A stretch of 64,000 nt of DNA, taken from contig OZ241871.1 in assembly GCA_965202955.1 (NCBI GenBank), positions 62,001 to 126,000 on the forward strand, read 5' to 3'. The notes beneath the pieces were generated by a model. That model had not been told where the DNA came from and ran no database searches. It saw only the letters and a program-made list of their open reading frames with translations. Below are positions 52,792-61,804 of this stretch, piece after piece. Source of the DNA: Bin5 sp034422415 (GTDB lineage: Bacteria; Chloroflexota; Anaerolineae; Caldilineales; Caldilineaceae). Position numbers and translations under genes: made by a program. How positions within the stretch are numbered: the stretch's first letter is position 1; each line of letters opens with the position of its first letter.

Positions 52792-53820
52792 CTACTGGTT
52801 TTTTGGCTCTTCAGGCGGTCGCTCCTCGTCCGACCGTTCCTCCCTGACAGACCCTTCTTCCTGCGCCGGCTCTTCTTCTTCCACCGCTTCCTCTTGCTCT
52901 ACCGATGGCTCAGATTCTTCAACCGGCGCGGGCTCGCCCGTCGGCTCAGCACCAGCTTCAGGCACAGTACCATCTTCAGGCTCGCCATCCTCCGCCGGCC
53001 CTTCCTCCTGTTCCGGATCGTAGACGACCGGCGGCACCGACGCTACCGGGGCCGCCTCCTCCTCAGGCGCGACCCCCGCCGGCGGCATCGGACCGATCCC
53101 ACCCCCGGCAGCCCCGTGACCGTCCAGGCGCGCCAGCTGGCCGTAGAGATGACTCTGGACATAATAGGTGACCAGTTGCGAGAGCGGCACGGTAACCACC
53201 AGGCCGACAATGCACAAAATCGTGCCGATGATGCTGCCGACCGTAGTGATGATGACGCTGGCAATGACCGTGAGAATGGCAACGATCACCACATTGCCTA
53301 TGTTGTCGCGTGTCCATTCCCAGATCTCCGAAGCCTGTAGACCCTCAGCGATCGACTCGTTGCGGGCGAAGGCAACCGAAAACCCCGGCTGCATCACAGC
53401 GTACGCAATGGCGAACAGAAACGACAGACAGCTCGCGCAACCAAATATGATCGATCCTATGGTTCCACCAGGGTAGGCCGGATTGTAGGGAGAGGCTTCG
53501 GCCACTACGAAACTGATTATGAACGCAGGAAAGAAGATCAGAATAATCGGCAGCGCCCACACAATGTACACACACGCCAGCTTGACCCCCCGAACAAGAT
53601 CGTCGCCCCACTGATTCCACTCCGGCAGCACAGGATGCACGTCGTCGCGCACGTTCTGCAGCAGCCGCACCAGGTAACCGAACAGGATGAAGAAGCCGAG
53701 GACGCCGATCAACAAGACGGAGAGCAGGCCGCTGACCAGAAACAGCCCAGTGCCGATCGCGGTCTTTTCGACCCAGCGCTCATCCTCTGTGAAATAGGTC
53801 AATGCACGGCCAATATCCAT
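52792..53820 (-). CDS. DUF4013-family polytopic membrane protein
   Basis: The 342-residue product begins MDIGRALTYFTEDERWVEKT and has about five hydrophobic segments up to residue 225. FFILFGYLVRLLQNVRDD followed by PEWNQWGDDLVRGVKLACVY is the DUF4013 signature (YLV...PxW..WGdl...G). Function is unknown. After residue 230 comes a low-complexity Pro/Glu/Ala tail of over 100 residues (EEEEPAQEEGSVREERSDEE), presumably cytoplasmic and disordered. It is transcribed alone and ends at the bidirectional terminator. Confidence 0.85.
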   Translation of the reverse strand: MDIGRALTYFTEDERWVEKTAIGTGLFLVSGLLSVLLIGVLGFFILFGYLVRLLQNVRDDVHPVLPEWNQWGDDLVRGVKLACVYIVWALPIILIFFPAFIISFVVAEASPYNPAYPGGTIGSIIFGCASCLSFLFAIAYAVMQPGFSVAFARNESIAEGLQASEIWEWTRDNIGNVVIVAILTVIASVIITTVGSIIGTILCIVGLVVTVPLSQLVTYYVQSHLYGQLARLDGHGAAGGGIGPMPPAGVAPEEEAAPVASVPPVVYDPEQEEGPAEDGEPEDGTVPEAGAEPTGEPAPVEESEPSVEQEEAVEEEEPAQEEGSVREERSDEERPPEEPKNQ

Positions 53821-53916
53821 AACTGCTCTCCTTTATCTAACGCCCAGCCCTGCCGTTCAGTGTCGAATTCCTTAACTCAGTTCTGCCAATCTCTACGCTT
53901 GTGGGCGGGCAAAGTT

Positions 53917-55212
53917 TCAGGACGCCCCGTCGAGCGCCACCGCCGCCTCTTCGCGCACCCACATGTCCTGCTCACGGGCGAGCAGGGCCCGCAGACGGGA
54001 AGCGGCCCGCTCATCCTTGTGACGGCGGAGGAGTTGGCCCAGTGCCCAGGCCGCATGGCCGCGCGCCAGCGCCGAACTGTCCGCCGTTGCCGCCTGCAAT
54101 GCTGTAAAGGCCGATGGGTCCCCCCAGTTGCCCAAGGCTACGCAGACGTTGCGCAACATTCCGGCCCGCTTGGGCCGCTTCAGCGGCGAGCGCCGCCACC
54201 TCTCGGCAAACGCCCGCGGCTCCAGCCAGTATGGCGTCCCCGGGTCGAAGCCCTCGAGAAGGGGCGGCGCCACGCGCTCCCGCCTTGCATCAAGACCCTT
54301 CATCAGCGGCGTTCTCCCGGCCAGCCGCTGATTCCAAGGGCAGACCTCCTGGCAAATATCACAGCCAAAAATGCGGTTGCCAAAACTGGCGCGCAACTGC
54401 CGCGGGATCGGTCGACGCGCCTCGATTGTCCAGTACGCGATACAGCGCAGGGGGTCAAGGTGAAACGGACCCACAAAGGCGTCCGTCGGGCAGGCGTCCA
54501 GGCAGCGCGTACACTGGCCGCAGGTTGCCTCCGGTCCCGGGCCCGCCCCCGACCCGTTCGCCGGCAGACGCCACGTGCCGTACGCCCCCGCGGCCGGCAG
54601 ACCGTCGATCACCCCTTCAACGCCCGCGGCCGGCCCATTCGTCAAGTTGATGACCGGATCGCACGCCAGCTTCTCCGGCACTAGCAGCGTCGCCAAAAAA
54701 AGCCAGCTGCCATGCCGCGGGTGAATCGTGCAGCAGTTCTTGCCGGTGAAGCCGAGGCCCGCGCGATGCGCCCAATCTCTTTCCAACACCGGGCCGGTAT
54801 CCACCAGACCCTTGCCAAGAGTCTTGCGTCCCGTGCGCGCCCGCACGAAGCCGTCCAGCTCATAGAGAAGGGGGCGCACGATCTCGTGGTAGTCGTCGCC
54901 CCAGGCGTAACGGGCGATGATGCCGCGGGCGGGGTCGTCCAGGATCTGCGGCGAAAGGTCGAAGCGGTGATAGTCGACACCGAGCACGATGAGCGATCGG
55001 AACGGCGCGCCGCCGTCCGCCAGGAGAGCAGGGCGCCGTCTCTTGTCCACGTGGCGGGACAGGTATGTCATCTCCCCCGCGCGGCCCAGGCCCAGCCATC
55101 TGACGAAGAAATCTGCGTGGGCTGCCTCCTCGACGCCGGCTATGCGACAGAAGTCGAAACCGAGACGGCGCGCTTCCGTTTTTATGACAGATGAAAGGCA
55201 GCGATCAGACAA
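53917..55212 (-). CDS. queG: Epoxyqueuosine reductase with C-terminal HEAT-like repeats
   Basis: QueG performs the last step of queuosine synthesis in tRNA, reducing epoxyqueuosine with a cobalamin and two [4Fe-4S] clusters. Cluster motifs are CGQCTRCLDACPTDAF and GCDICQEVCPWNQR. FTGKNCCTIHPRHGSWLFLA and IARYAWGDDYHEIVRPLL fit the family. The last 90 residues (LRNVCVALGNWGDPSAFTAL onward) form HEAT-like repeats, as in longer QueG proteins. The frame is open to 55407, but family similarity starts near LSSVIKTEARRLGFD. I use the TTG at 55212, which has GGAG 7 nt upstream; the start is uncertain. Confidence 0.92.
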   Translation of the reverse strand: MSDRCLSSVIKTEARRLGFDFCRIAGVEEAAHADFFVRWLGLGRAGEMTYLSRHVDKRRRPALLADGGAPFRSLIVLGVDYHRFDLSPQILDDPARGIIARYAWGDDYHEIVRPLLYELDGFVRARTGRKTLGKGLVDTGPVLERDWAHRAGLGFTGKNCCTIHPRHGSWLFLATLLVPEKLACDPVINLTNGPAAGVEGVIDGLPAAGAYGTWRLPANGSGAGPGPEATCGQCTRCLDACPTDAFVGPFHLDPLRCIAYWTIEARRPIPRQLRASFGNRIFGCDICQEVCPWNQRLAGRTPLMKGLDARRERVAPPLLEGFDPGTPYWLEPRAFAERWRRSPLKRPKRAGMLRNVCVALGNWGDPSAFTALQAATADSSALARGHAAWALGQLLRRHKDERAASRLRALLAREQDMWVREEAAVALDGAS

Positions 55213-55409
55213 GCCTGGCTCCGGTTTGCGGCAACTCGGTCGGCAGCAGATTCCGGCGCTCTCCGCCGGCGCCGCTCCGATTCCATGCGAAATCCGACTG
55301 AGCAGGACAGCCCCATTATAAGGGCAGCCGGCAACAGCTTCAAGAGGCTGGTCTCCTCTCGGTCCATCCTGCAAAAAGCATGCGTTAAATAATTGGGCAA
55401 GGCCCAAGT

Positions 55410-55438
55410 TTGGGTATCGCCCACAGTTATGCTAAACT
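55410..55438 (+). promoter_or_regulatory. Possible promoter of rpsO
   Basis: TTGGGT (55410-55415) and TAAACT (55433-55438) with a 17-bp spacer; TGC precedes the -10, giving an extended -10. A small perfect dyad TTGGGC-AAG-GCCCAA lies just upstream (55393-55407). The 373-nt gap 55213-55585 contains this promoter and the rpsO leader, and no gene. Confidence 0.4.
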
Positions 55439-55481
55439 GTTTCAGTAACGGCTGGATCATACGCCTTGGTATTCCAGCGAT

Positions 55482-55501
55482 GTTCCGGCTAACAACGGAA
55501 C
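55482..55501 (+). promoter_or_regulatory. Leader hairpin upstream of rpsO
   Basis: GTTCCG (55482-55487) and CGGAAC (55496-55501) around an 8-nt loop, about 85 nt before the S15 start. S15 is known to regulate its own mRNA through leader structures in several bacteria; whether this hairpin takes part is speculation. Confidence 0.3.
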
Positions 55502-55585
55502 GGTCGCGCCTCCTGGGGAGCGTTGCCGCTGCGATATCGTAATCGACATGCCCCAGTGGAGGGGAAAGGAGTTCGGGAGTACCAC

Positions 55586-55855
55586 ATGAGCATACTCACG
55601 GAAGAAAAGTCGAAGATCATCGAGGAATACCGGATAAACGATCAGGATACGGGATCGCCGGAGGTGCAGGTCGCACTGCTGACAACCCGCATCAACGCGC
55701 TTACCGACCACCTGAAGACCCATAAGCACGATGAAGGGTCGCGCAGGGGCCTTCTGAAACTGGTAGGCCAGCGTCGAAGCCATCTGGCTTACCTGGCGAG
55801 AAAAGATGTAACGCGCTATCGCCAGCTGATTCAAAGGCTGGGACTGCGTCGATAA
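55586..55855 (+). CDS. rpsO: 30S ribosomal protein S15
   Basis: The 89-residue primary 16S-binding protein of the small subunit platform is nearly textbook: DTGSPEVQVALLTTRINALT, HKHDEGSRRGLLKLVGQRR and YLARKDVTRYRQLIQRLGLR. The ATG at 55586 gives the exact family length. The upstream open frame (from 55523) is leader sequence. pnp follows 550 nt downstream, the common rpsO-pnp order. Confidence 0.97.
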   Translation: MSILTEEKSKIIEEYRINDQDTGSPEVQVALLTTRINALTDHLKTHKHDEGSRRGLLKLVGQRRSHLAYLARKDVTRYRQLIQRLGLRR

Positions 55856-55865
55856 CTGCAACGGC

Positions 55866-55901
55866 AAGGGCGGAACAGGCGTGTGTCCGCCCTTCTTTCT
55901 T
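55866..55901 (+). terminator. Terminator after rpsO
   Basis: AAGGGCGGA (55866-55874) pairs with TCCGCCCTT (55886-55894) around an 11-nt loop, followed by CTTTCTT. It would attenuate read-through into pnp. Confidence 0.75.
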
Positions 55902-55904
55902 GGC

Positions 55905-55935
55905 GGCATTGCCAGCGCATGCGTGTGGCAATGCC
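55905..55935 (+). promoter_or_regulatory. Second hairpin in the rpsO-pnp interval
   Basis: GGCATTGCCA (55905-55914) and TGGCAATGCC (55926-55935) form a perfect 10-bp stem with an 11-nt loop, only 10 nt after the rpsO terminator stem. In E. coli a hairpin in this same interval is cut by RNase III for pnp autoregulation. A similar role here is only an analogy. Confidence 0.45.
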
Positions 55936-56406
55936 GGTGTCATTTCAGATGGCCATAGGACTGGCCTAGAAGAGCGTGCTCCAGGCCGCGCACACGAAAT
56001 GGAGGATAAGCCCTGGCCGCGCCCCCGCAGGGGTCCGCGACCTACACAAGTTAATTCGCGCCGCTCGACCGCAGATGTACCGGCGCCCAGTGCACTGTAT
56101 TCGGCAGATTCCTGCCGCCGAGGTCCGGCATTGGAGAATGGACCGAAGCCATTCACGCAAGACCTATATCGCGCGCAAGCGCGCGTTTCGGTTCTTTCTC
56201 CAGTTCCGCACCTCGAAACATTGCGCTGCAAGACCGTTGGGCTGACGGACGGAGCAGCAGCCTAGCCCGCCCGCCCACTCGACACTCATGTCGCCGGCGG
56301 TCGCGACGCATGTCGCATTGCCGGTTCCGGCGTCTGCGCGGCGGCATCAACCATGCGCACCGCACCGCAATGGTACGGCGCAAAGTTCATTTCGAGGTGA
56401 ACACAG
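55936..56406 (+). other. 470-nt interval before pnp without a recognisable gene
   Basis: No frame here shows recognisable protein features. The interval contains a GC hairpin CGCGC-GCAA-GCGCG (56170-56183, GNRA-type loop) followed by GTTTCGGTTCTTTCT, which could be a terminator. Several further short GC-rich complementary segments (for example around 55998-56040) would let the RNA fold. It does not show conserved landmarks I know for RNase P RNA, tmRNA or SRP RNA. It may be a long pnp leader or an unrecognised small RNA. Confidence 0.4.
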
Positions 56407-58662
56407 ATGGAACAGCTCAGATTGTTTGAAGGCGCCCAGGTCTACTCCACGACGCTGGGCGAAAAAGAAGTCAGCATCGAAACCGGCGTCCTCGCCCAGC
56501 AGGCTGGCGGCGCCGTAACCGTCCGTTGCGGGGAAACAGTCGTCCTCGCCACCGCCACGATGGACCGCGGCGTCAGGCCCGGCATCGGCTTCTTCCCACT
56601 GACGGTCGATTTCGAGGAAAAACTGTACGCCGCCGGACGCATCCCCGGCAATCTTTTCCGCCGCGAGGGCCGGCCCAGCGAACAGGCGATCCTTCTCTGC
56701 CGGCTGGTTGACCGCCCTCTCCGCCCCCTCTTCCCCAAAGGCCTCCGCAACGAAGTACAGATCATTCTGACCGCGCTCAGCTCGGACAGCGAGCATCTCA
56801 TCGACCCGCTCGCCATCATCGCCGCCTCAGCCGCGCTCTCGATCAGCGACATCCCCTGGAGTGGGCCGGTCGGCGCCGCCTCCGTCGCCCACGTCGACGG
56901 CGAGCTTGTCGTCAACCCGACCGCATCCGACATGGAGCTCAGCACGCTCGCCCTGCAGGTGGCGGGCACGTCTGACAACATTCTCATGGTCGAGGCCGGC
57001 GCCAGCGAGCTGCCAGAAGAGATCATGCTCGACGGCCTGAAGCTGGCTTACGAATCCATGCAGCCCGCCATCAGCACGATCGCACAGATGCAGGCCGATC
57101 TTGGAAAGACAAAGTACACCGACTACCCCGTCTTTGCAGCCGCACCCGAAACGGTCGAAAAAGTGAACGAGCTGGCCCGTGACAAAGTCCAGGCCGCCGT
57201 TGGAGAGGTGACCGACCGCGACGAGCGCAAGGCCCGCCTGTCCACAGTGCGCGCCGAGACGCTCGGGGCCCTGGCCGATGCCATCACCGCCGACGAGGTT
57301 GACGCCGGCGACGTAGAAGATACGCTCGACAGCCTCTACAAAGATGCCGTGCGGCGTCGAATTCTGGATGAGGAAGTCCGCCCCGATGGACGCGATCTAC
57401 AGACGGTCCGCCCGATTCAGGTGCAGGTCGGCAAATTGCCGCGCGTCCACGGCAGTGGCCTCTTCATGCGCGGTGAAACACACGTGCTCACGATAGCAAC
57501 ACTGGGCACGCCCGGCGACGCCCAACGACTCTACACGTTGCAGCCGGAAGAGGATAAACGCTATATCCATCACTACAACTTCCCGCCCTATTCGACCGGC
57601 GAGGCCTACCCCATGCGGGGACCAAAACGCCGCGAAATCGGGCACGGCGCACTGGCCGAACGCGCGCTCCAGGCCATCATCCCCGAAGACTTCCCCTATA
57701 CCCTCCGCCTGGTCAGCGAAGCAGTCAGCAGCAACGGCTCGACCAGCATGGGCTCCGTCTGCGGCAGCACCCTGGCCCTGATGGACGCCGGCGTCCCCAT
57801 CGACGCGCCGGTCGCCGGCATCGCCATGGGGCTCGTCCAGGACCAGGAGACCGGCGCCTACAAGGTGCTCTCCGACATCCAGGGCGTTGAAGACCACCTC
57901 GGAGACATGGACTTCAAGGTGGCCGGCAGCGAACACGGCATCACCGCCCTGCAGATGGACCTGAAGATCAAGGGACTCGACTTCGAGATCCTCCGCATCG
58001 CGCTGGAGCAGGCGCGTCAAGGACGGCTTCACATTATGGGCAAGATGCTCGAAGTCCTGCCCGAGTCCCGCGCGCAACTTAGCCCCCACGCACCACGTAT
58101 ACTGACTATAAGCATAGACCCCGAAAAGATCGGCAAGGTCATTGGGCCCGGAGGCAAAACCGTGCGCGCGCTGCAAGAGCGCTACGAGGTCAAAATCGAT
58201 ATCGAAGAGGACGGAACCGTCTACGTCTCCGGCCTCAACGGGCTGGCCGCGGAAGAGGCGCGCCGCGAAGTCGAATCCCTCACCGAAGAGGTCGAGGTCG
58301 GCAAAATCTACACCGGCCAGGTGGTGCGCGTCGAACCCTACGGCGCCTTCGTCAACCTTCTGCCCGGCGTCGACGGGCTCGTTCATATCAGCCAGCTGGC
58401 CGACTACCGCGTCAATAACGTCGAGGAGATCGCCAACGTCGGCGATGAACTGACGACCATGGTGATCGACATCGACCCCGCCGGCAAGATCCGGCTCAGC
58501 CGCCAGGCCGTCCTGGAAGGCTGGAGCGCCGAAGAAGCGCGCGACCGGGACCGCGGCGGACGACGCGGAGGCGGTGGTGGACGCGAGCGCGACCGCAACT
58601 TCCGCGGAGGCGGCCGCGAACGCGAGCGCAGCGGTCGCAACGGCGGCCGCCCGCGCAGATAG
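56407..58662 (+). CDS. pnp: Polyribonucleotide nucleotidyltransferase with RGG-rich tail
   Basis: PNPase degrades RNA 3' to 5' with phosphate in mRNA turnover. The 751-residue product has two RNase PH domains (GIGFFPLTVDFEEKLYAAGR; HHYNFPPYSTGEAYPMRGPK, and LVSEAVSSNGSTSMGSVCG), a KH domain (IGKVIGPGGKTVRALQERY) and an S1 domain (VGKIYTGQVVRVEPYGAFVN). The last 40 residues are almost only Arg, Gly, Glu and Asp (RGGRRGGGGGRERDR), an RGG-type tail that would add nonspecific RNA binding. AGGTG lies before the ATG. Confidence 0.97.
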   Translation: MEQLRLFEGAQVYSTTLGEKEVSIETGVLAQQAGGAVTVRCGETVVLATATMDRGVRPGIGFFPLTVDFEEKLYAAGRIPGNLFRREGRPSEQAILLCRLVDRPLRPLFPKGLRNEVQIILTALSSDSEHLIDPLAIIAASAALSISDIPWSGPVGAASVAHVDGELVVNPTASDMELSTLALQVAGTSDNILMVEAGASELPEEIMLDGLKLAYESMQPAISTIAQMQADLGKTKYTDYPVFAAAPETVEKVNELARDKVQAAVGEVTDRDERKARLSTVRAETLGALADAITADEVDAGDVEDTLDSLYKDAVRRRILDEEVRPDGRDLQTVRPIQVQVGKLPRVHGSGLFMRGETHVLTIATLGTPGDAQRLYTLQPEEDKRYIHHYNFPPYSTGEAYPMRGPKRREIGHGALAERALQAIIPEDFPYTLRLVSEAVSSNGSTSMGSVCGSTLALMDAGVPIDAPVAGIAMGLVQDQETGAYKVLSDIQGVEDHLGDMDFKVAGSEHGITALQMDLKIKGLDFEILRIALEQARQGRLHIMGKMLEVLPESRAQLSPHAPRILTISIDPEKIGKVIGPGGKTVRALQERYEVKIDIEEDGTVYVSGLNGLAAEEARREVESLTEEVEVGKIYTGQVVRVEPYGAFVNLLPGVDGLVHISQLADYRVNNVEEIANVGDELTTMVIDIDPAGKIRLSRQAVLEGWSAEEARDRDRGGRRGGGGGRERDRNFRGGGRERERSGRNGGRPRR

Positions 58663-58885
58663 CGCCGCTGACGAGGAGCCACTGAACTCCAAAGATTGCG
58701 TGATTAAAGTGATTCCCTAATGGAACCAAGAATTCCTTCCCGACGATCGTGCGGCCGAAGTGCCCGTGAATCCAATGTGCCCCCTTTCCGAGGAGTCGGG
58801 GTTTCAAAAGGGATCTACTTTAGATGCAATTGCAGCGAGCCGGACTTGAGCGCGGCCTGATGGACGCGCGCCCGGCCAGACGACC

Positions 58886-59602
58886 ATGACGGCGAGACAC
58901 AATCCAGGGGACCAGGACGGTCCGCAGGAATTCCTCCGCAACGATGAACTGATTCGGGATACGCAGGCGGGACGCGAGGCTTCCCGCCTGCAGCTTGCGT
59001 CGGTCAATGACGGCCCCGCCGAGCCCTCGGCGGTCGCTGTCTTCCTGTCGGCGCTCAAGGAAATCGCCCAGATCGTTCTGCCTGCCATCACCCTGGCGCT
59101 GCTCATCCACCTCTTTCTCGCCCAGGCAACCATTGTCTACGGCCAGAGCATGCAGCCCAATTTCCGGCCGCTGGAACGCCTGGTCATGGAGAAGGTCACC
59201 TACTACTTTCGTGGACCGCAGCACAATGAAATCATTGTTCTCGATATGCCCGATTCGAACGCCTTGATGATCAAGCGCGTTGTCGGCCTGCCCGGCGATA
59301 CGGTAGAAATCCGCCAGGGACAGGTCTTCGTGAACGGCGAAGAGCTAACGCCGCCGCACGACATCGCGCCCCGGTGGCGCATCCTTATCGACGAGAACGA
59401 AGTCAAACCCCCGACCAGTCACGACGATTCACACTCCTTCTATGGCCCCGTCACACTGGCCGAGGACACCTTTTTCGTGCTTGGGGACAACCTTAACAAC
59501 AGCAATGACAGCCGCGCCTTTGGCCCGGCGCCGCGCGAATTCATCAAGGGTCGCGTCTGGGTGCGCTACTGGCCGCTGACACGCTTTACCGTCTTCCACT
59601 AA
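58886..59602 (+). CDS. lepB: Signal peptidase I
   Basis: This membrane serine protease removes signal peptides from exported proteins. The 238-residue product has one N-terminal helix (about residues 58-80), nucleophile Ser88 in VYGQSMQPNF and general-base Lys130 in MIKRVVGLPGD. The FFVLGDNLNNSNDSRAFG box is intact. The N-terminal 50 residues are hydrophilic and not conserved. There is no obvious ribosome binding site. The 223 nt after pnp contain nothing identifiable. Confidence 0.95.
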   Translation: MTARHNPGDQDGPQEFLRNDELIRDTQAGREASRLQLASVNDGPAEPSAVAVFLSALKEIAQIVLPAITLALLIHLFLAQATIVYGQSMQPNFRPLERLVMEKVTYYFRGPQHNEIIVLDMPDSNALMIKRVVGLPGDTVEIRQGQVFVNGEELTPPHDIAPRWRILIDENEVKPPTSHDDSHSFYGPVTLAEDTFFVLGDNLNNSNDSRAFGPAPREFIKGRVWVRYWPLTRFTVFH

Positions 59603-59708
59603 CCCAAACTGTGAACGCTCAGCGCAATTGCTGTAACGGAACTGTATTGGAAACGGACAGCCCGGAAAACGCCCCCTTAAACTCTCCCGATTCTCTTCTT
59701 TCTTGGCT

Positions 59709-61517
59709 ATGAGTTCCCACCGATGGAGTACAACGACAAAGATCGTAGTCGCCTCGGTCCTCGGCTTGGCGGCCGTGCTCCTCCTCTACGCCTTCCGCGT
59801 GATGATCCAGCCGACCATCATCGCCCTTCTGCTGACATTTGTGCTCTATCATCCGGTCAGCTGGGTCCAACAGCGCACCGGCTGGAGCCGGGCGATGTCG
59901 ATCGCCGCCATCTACCTGCTTGTGATCGTGGCCCTGATCATAACCCCGGTCATCTTCGTGCCGCGCGTCGCAACCTCTATCGAGGCCCTGCTGGGCCTGA
60001 TCGAGACGCTGGTATCAGACCTGCAGACCGCCGCTCCCGGGCCCCTCCTGCCGTTCCTCGGCATCAACCTGACCTTTAATAATCTTCTGCAGCAGCTGGG
60101 AACCGTCTTCCAAAACGTGCTCTCCCGGGCAGGAACCGGCGTGCTGGACCTGGCCGGCGCCTTCACGACCGGCGTCCTCACCACCATCTATGTCCTCGTC
60201 CTCGGCTTCTGGCTGCTGAAAGATATCATCAAGCTCCAACGCATGGTGATGAACGCCCTGCCGCAAGAGTACCGCGACGACGCCCAGCACCTGAGCCACG
60301 AGCTGGGCGAAATCTGGATGGCCTTCCTGCGCGGTCAGCTCGTCCTCGGGCTGGTGATCGGCTTTGTCACCTGGATCGTCATGAGTATTGTCGGACTGCC
60401 CAACGCAGCCGCGCTGGCGCTCCTCGCCGGGCTGCTTGAATTCCTGCCCACCGTCGGGCCCGGGATCAGCGGCACCATCGGCACTCTGGTCGCGCTCTTC
60501 CAGGGCTCGACCTGGCTGCCCATCGGCAAGATCCCCTTCGCCATCATCGTCTTGATCTTCTACGTGATCATCACCCAGGTCGAAAGCGTCTACCTCATCC
60601 CCCGTCTCGTCGGGCGCCGCGTGCGCCTTCATCCCGCCGTGACCTTTACCGGCATTATCAGCGCCGCGCTCGTTTTCGGCGTGCTCGGCGTGCTGCTCAT
60701 CACCCCGACCATCGCCAGCGTGCGCGTCCTGCTCATCTACGTCTTCCGCAAACTGCGCGACCTCGAACCCTTCGAGTCGTCGCAGCAGCAGAGCGATATT
60801 CAAATCCCAGGCCTGATCGCCGGCCACTGGATCGAAGGCATCGTCTTCGATCTCGACGGCACGCTCACCAGCCTCGACTGGTCGCTGGCTGGCGAGCTGG
60901 CCAAACGCTTTGACAGACTGGAGCGCATCTGGCCCTTCGAAAAACGCGAACAGTTCTTCCGCCGCCTCATGGCCTGGATGGAAGGCCCATCGGTAGCCAT
61001 CGTCAGCCTTCTGACCTGGCTGCGTCTGCACGACGACGCCCGGCGTCTCATGCCGCGCCTGCACCGCGTCCGCGGCTTCCCCAAGAGCGAGCTTCAAGAG
61101 CTCCGCCCGGGCGTGCCCGACCTGCTGACCGAGCTGCGGCAGCAGTACAAAGTGGCCCTGCTTACCACCCGCTCGCGCAAGGAAGTCGAGACCTTCTTCC
61201 AGCACGCCGACCTCTCCGAAGATCAGTTCGACGCCATCGCCACCCGCGATGACCTGCGCAAGCCCACACCCAACAGCGAAGCGCTCCTCAACCTGCTGGA
61301 GCAGCTGGACCTGCCCGCCGACGCCTGTCTTGTCGTCGGCGACAACGAGCTGCACCTGCGCGTCGGCGAGGCCGTCGGCGCCGTCCAGGTCGGCCTGCTC
61401 TGCGGCATGGGCGGAACGCAAAATTTCGACAACGCCGACCTGATCCTCGATTCCCCCTCAGAACTCTCGCCCTACCTCAATCGCCCCCAGGTGATGGCCA
61501 AGTTGTGGTCCTCGTAG
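59709..61517 (+). CDS. Fusion of AI-2E/PerM-family membrane protein with a HAD-superfamily hydrolase
   Basis: A single 602-residue frame. Residues 1 to about 365 are an AI-2E family (PerM) protein: seven to eight hydrophobic segments, LGEIWMAFLRGQLVLGLVIG, LEFLPTVGPGISGTIGTLVA and VYLIPRLVGRRVRLHPAVTF. Residues about 375-602 are a HAD-type domain: motif I D381-L-D383 in VFDLDGTLTSLDW, motif II Thr in LLTTRSRKE, Lys in RKPTPNSEALL and motif IV GDNELHLRVGEAVG. The usual second acid at D+4 is His here (H549), so activity may be altered. The joining region (RKLRDLEPFESSQQQSDIQI) shows no stop or shift. ATG 59709 is chosen over TTG 59703. Confidence 0.88.
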   Translation: MSSHRWSTTTKIVVASVLGLAAVLLLYAFRVMIQPTIIALLLTFVLYHPVSWVQQRTGWSRAMSIAAIYLLVIVALIITPVIFVPRVATSIEALLGLIETLVSDLQTAAPGPLLPFLGINLTFNNLLQQLGTVFQNVLSRAGTGVLDLAGAFTTGVLTTIYVLVLGFWLLKDIIKLQRMVMNALPQEYRDDAQHLSHELGEIWMAFLRGQLVLGLVIGFVTWIVMSIVGLPNAAALALLAGLLEFLPTVGPGISGTIGTLVALFQGSTWLPIGKIPFAIIVLIFYVIITQVESVYLIPRLVGRRVRLHPAVTFTGIISAALVFGVLGVLLITPTIASVRVLLIYVFRKLRDLEPFESSQQQSDIQIPGLIAGHWIEGIVFDLDGTLTSLDWSLAGELAKRFDRLERIWPFEKREQFFRRLMAWMEGPSVAIVSLLTWLRLHDDARRLMPRLHRVRGFPKSELQELRPGVPDLLTELRQQYKVALLTTRSRKEVETFFQHADLSEDQFDAIATRDDLRKPTPNSEALLNLLEQLDLPADACLVVGDNELHLRVGEAVGAVQVGLLCGMGGTQNFDNADLILDSPSELSPYLNRPQVMAKLWSS

Positions 61518-61804
61518 CGTCCCCGCCAAACGTCCGGGCCGCCTTTATGCAGGAAAATTTCCTGGCCGCGCCGAATTCAGGCGAAGAATCTCTTGCCAGG
61601 TGACCGCAAGCAAGAAAGCGCCGCTTGGATGTCTCGCGCCCGCGGCCGATAGAGCCGCGGGTAAGTCCCGCACATGCAACGACGCGCCGCTGACAACACG
61701 TCAAATCGGCGCGTCATTCACGAAACTCGATTTCGATTGGGCGAAGGTTGCCCTAATCCTGTCAAGGGGCCGCTTGCCAAGCATGAGCCCTCGCTGCAAC
61801 TGGC

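Noticed and set aside
53917..55407. Longer QueG frame starting at 55407
   Set aside because: The extra 65 residues do not resemble the family and run through the queG-rpsO intergenic region; family similarity begins just after the TTG at 55212.
55900..56265. 121-residue and 89-residue open frames between rpsO and pnp
   Set aside because: No ribosome site, motif or plausible composition supports them; the interval reads better as noncoding.
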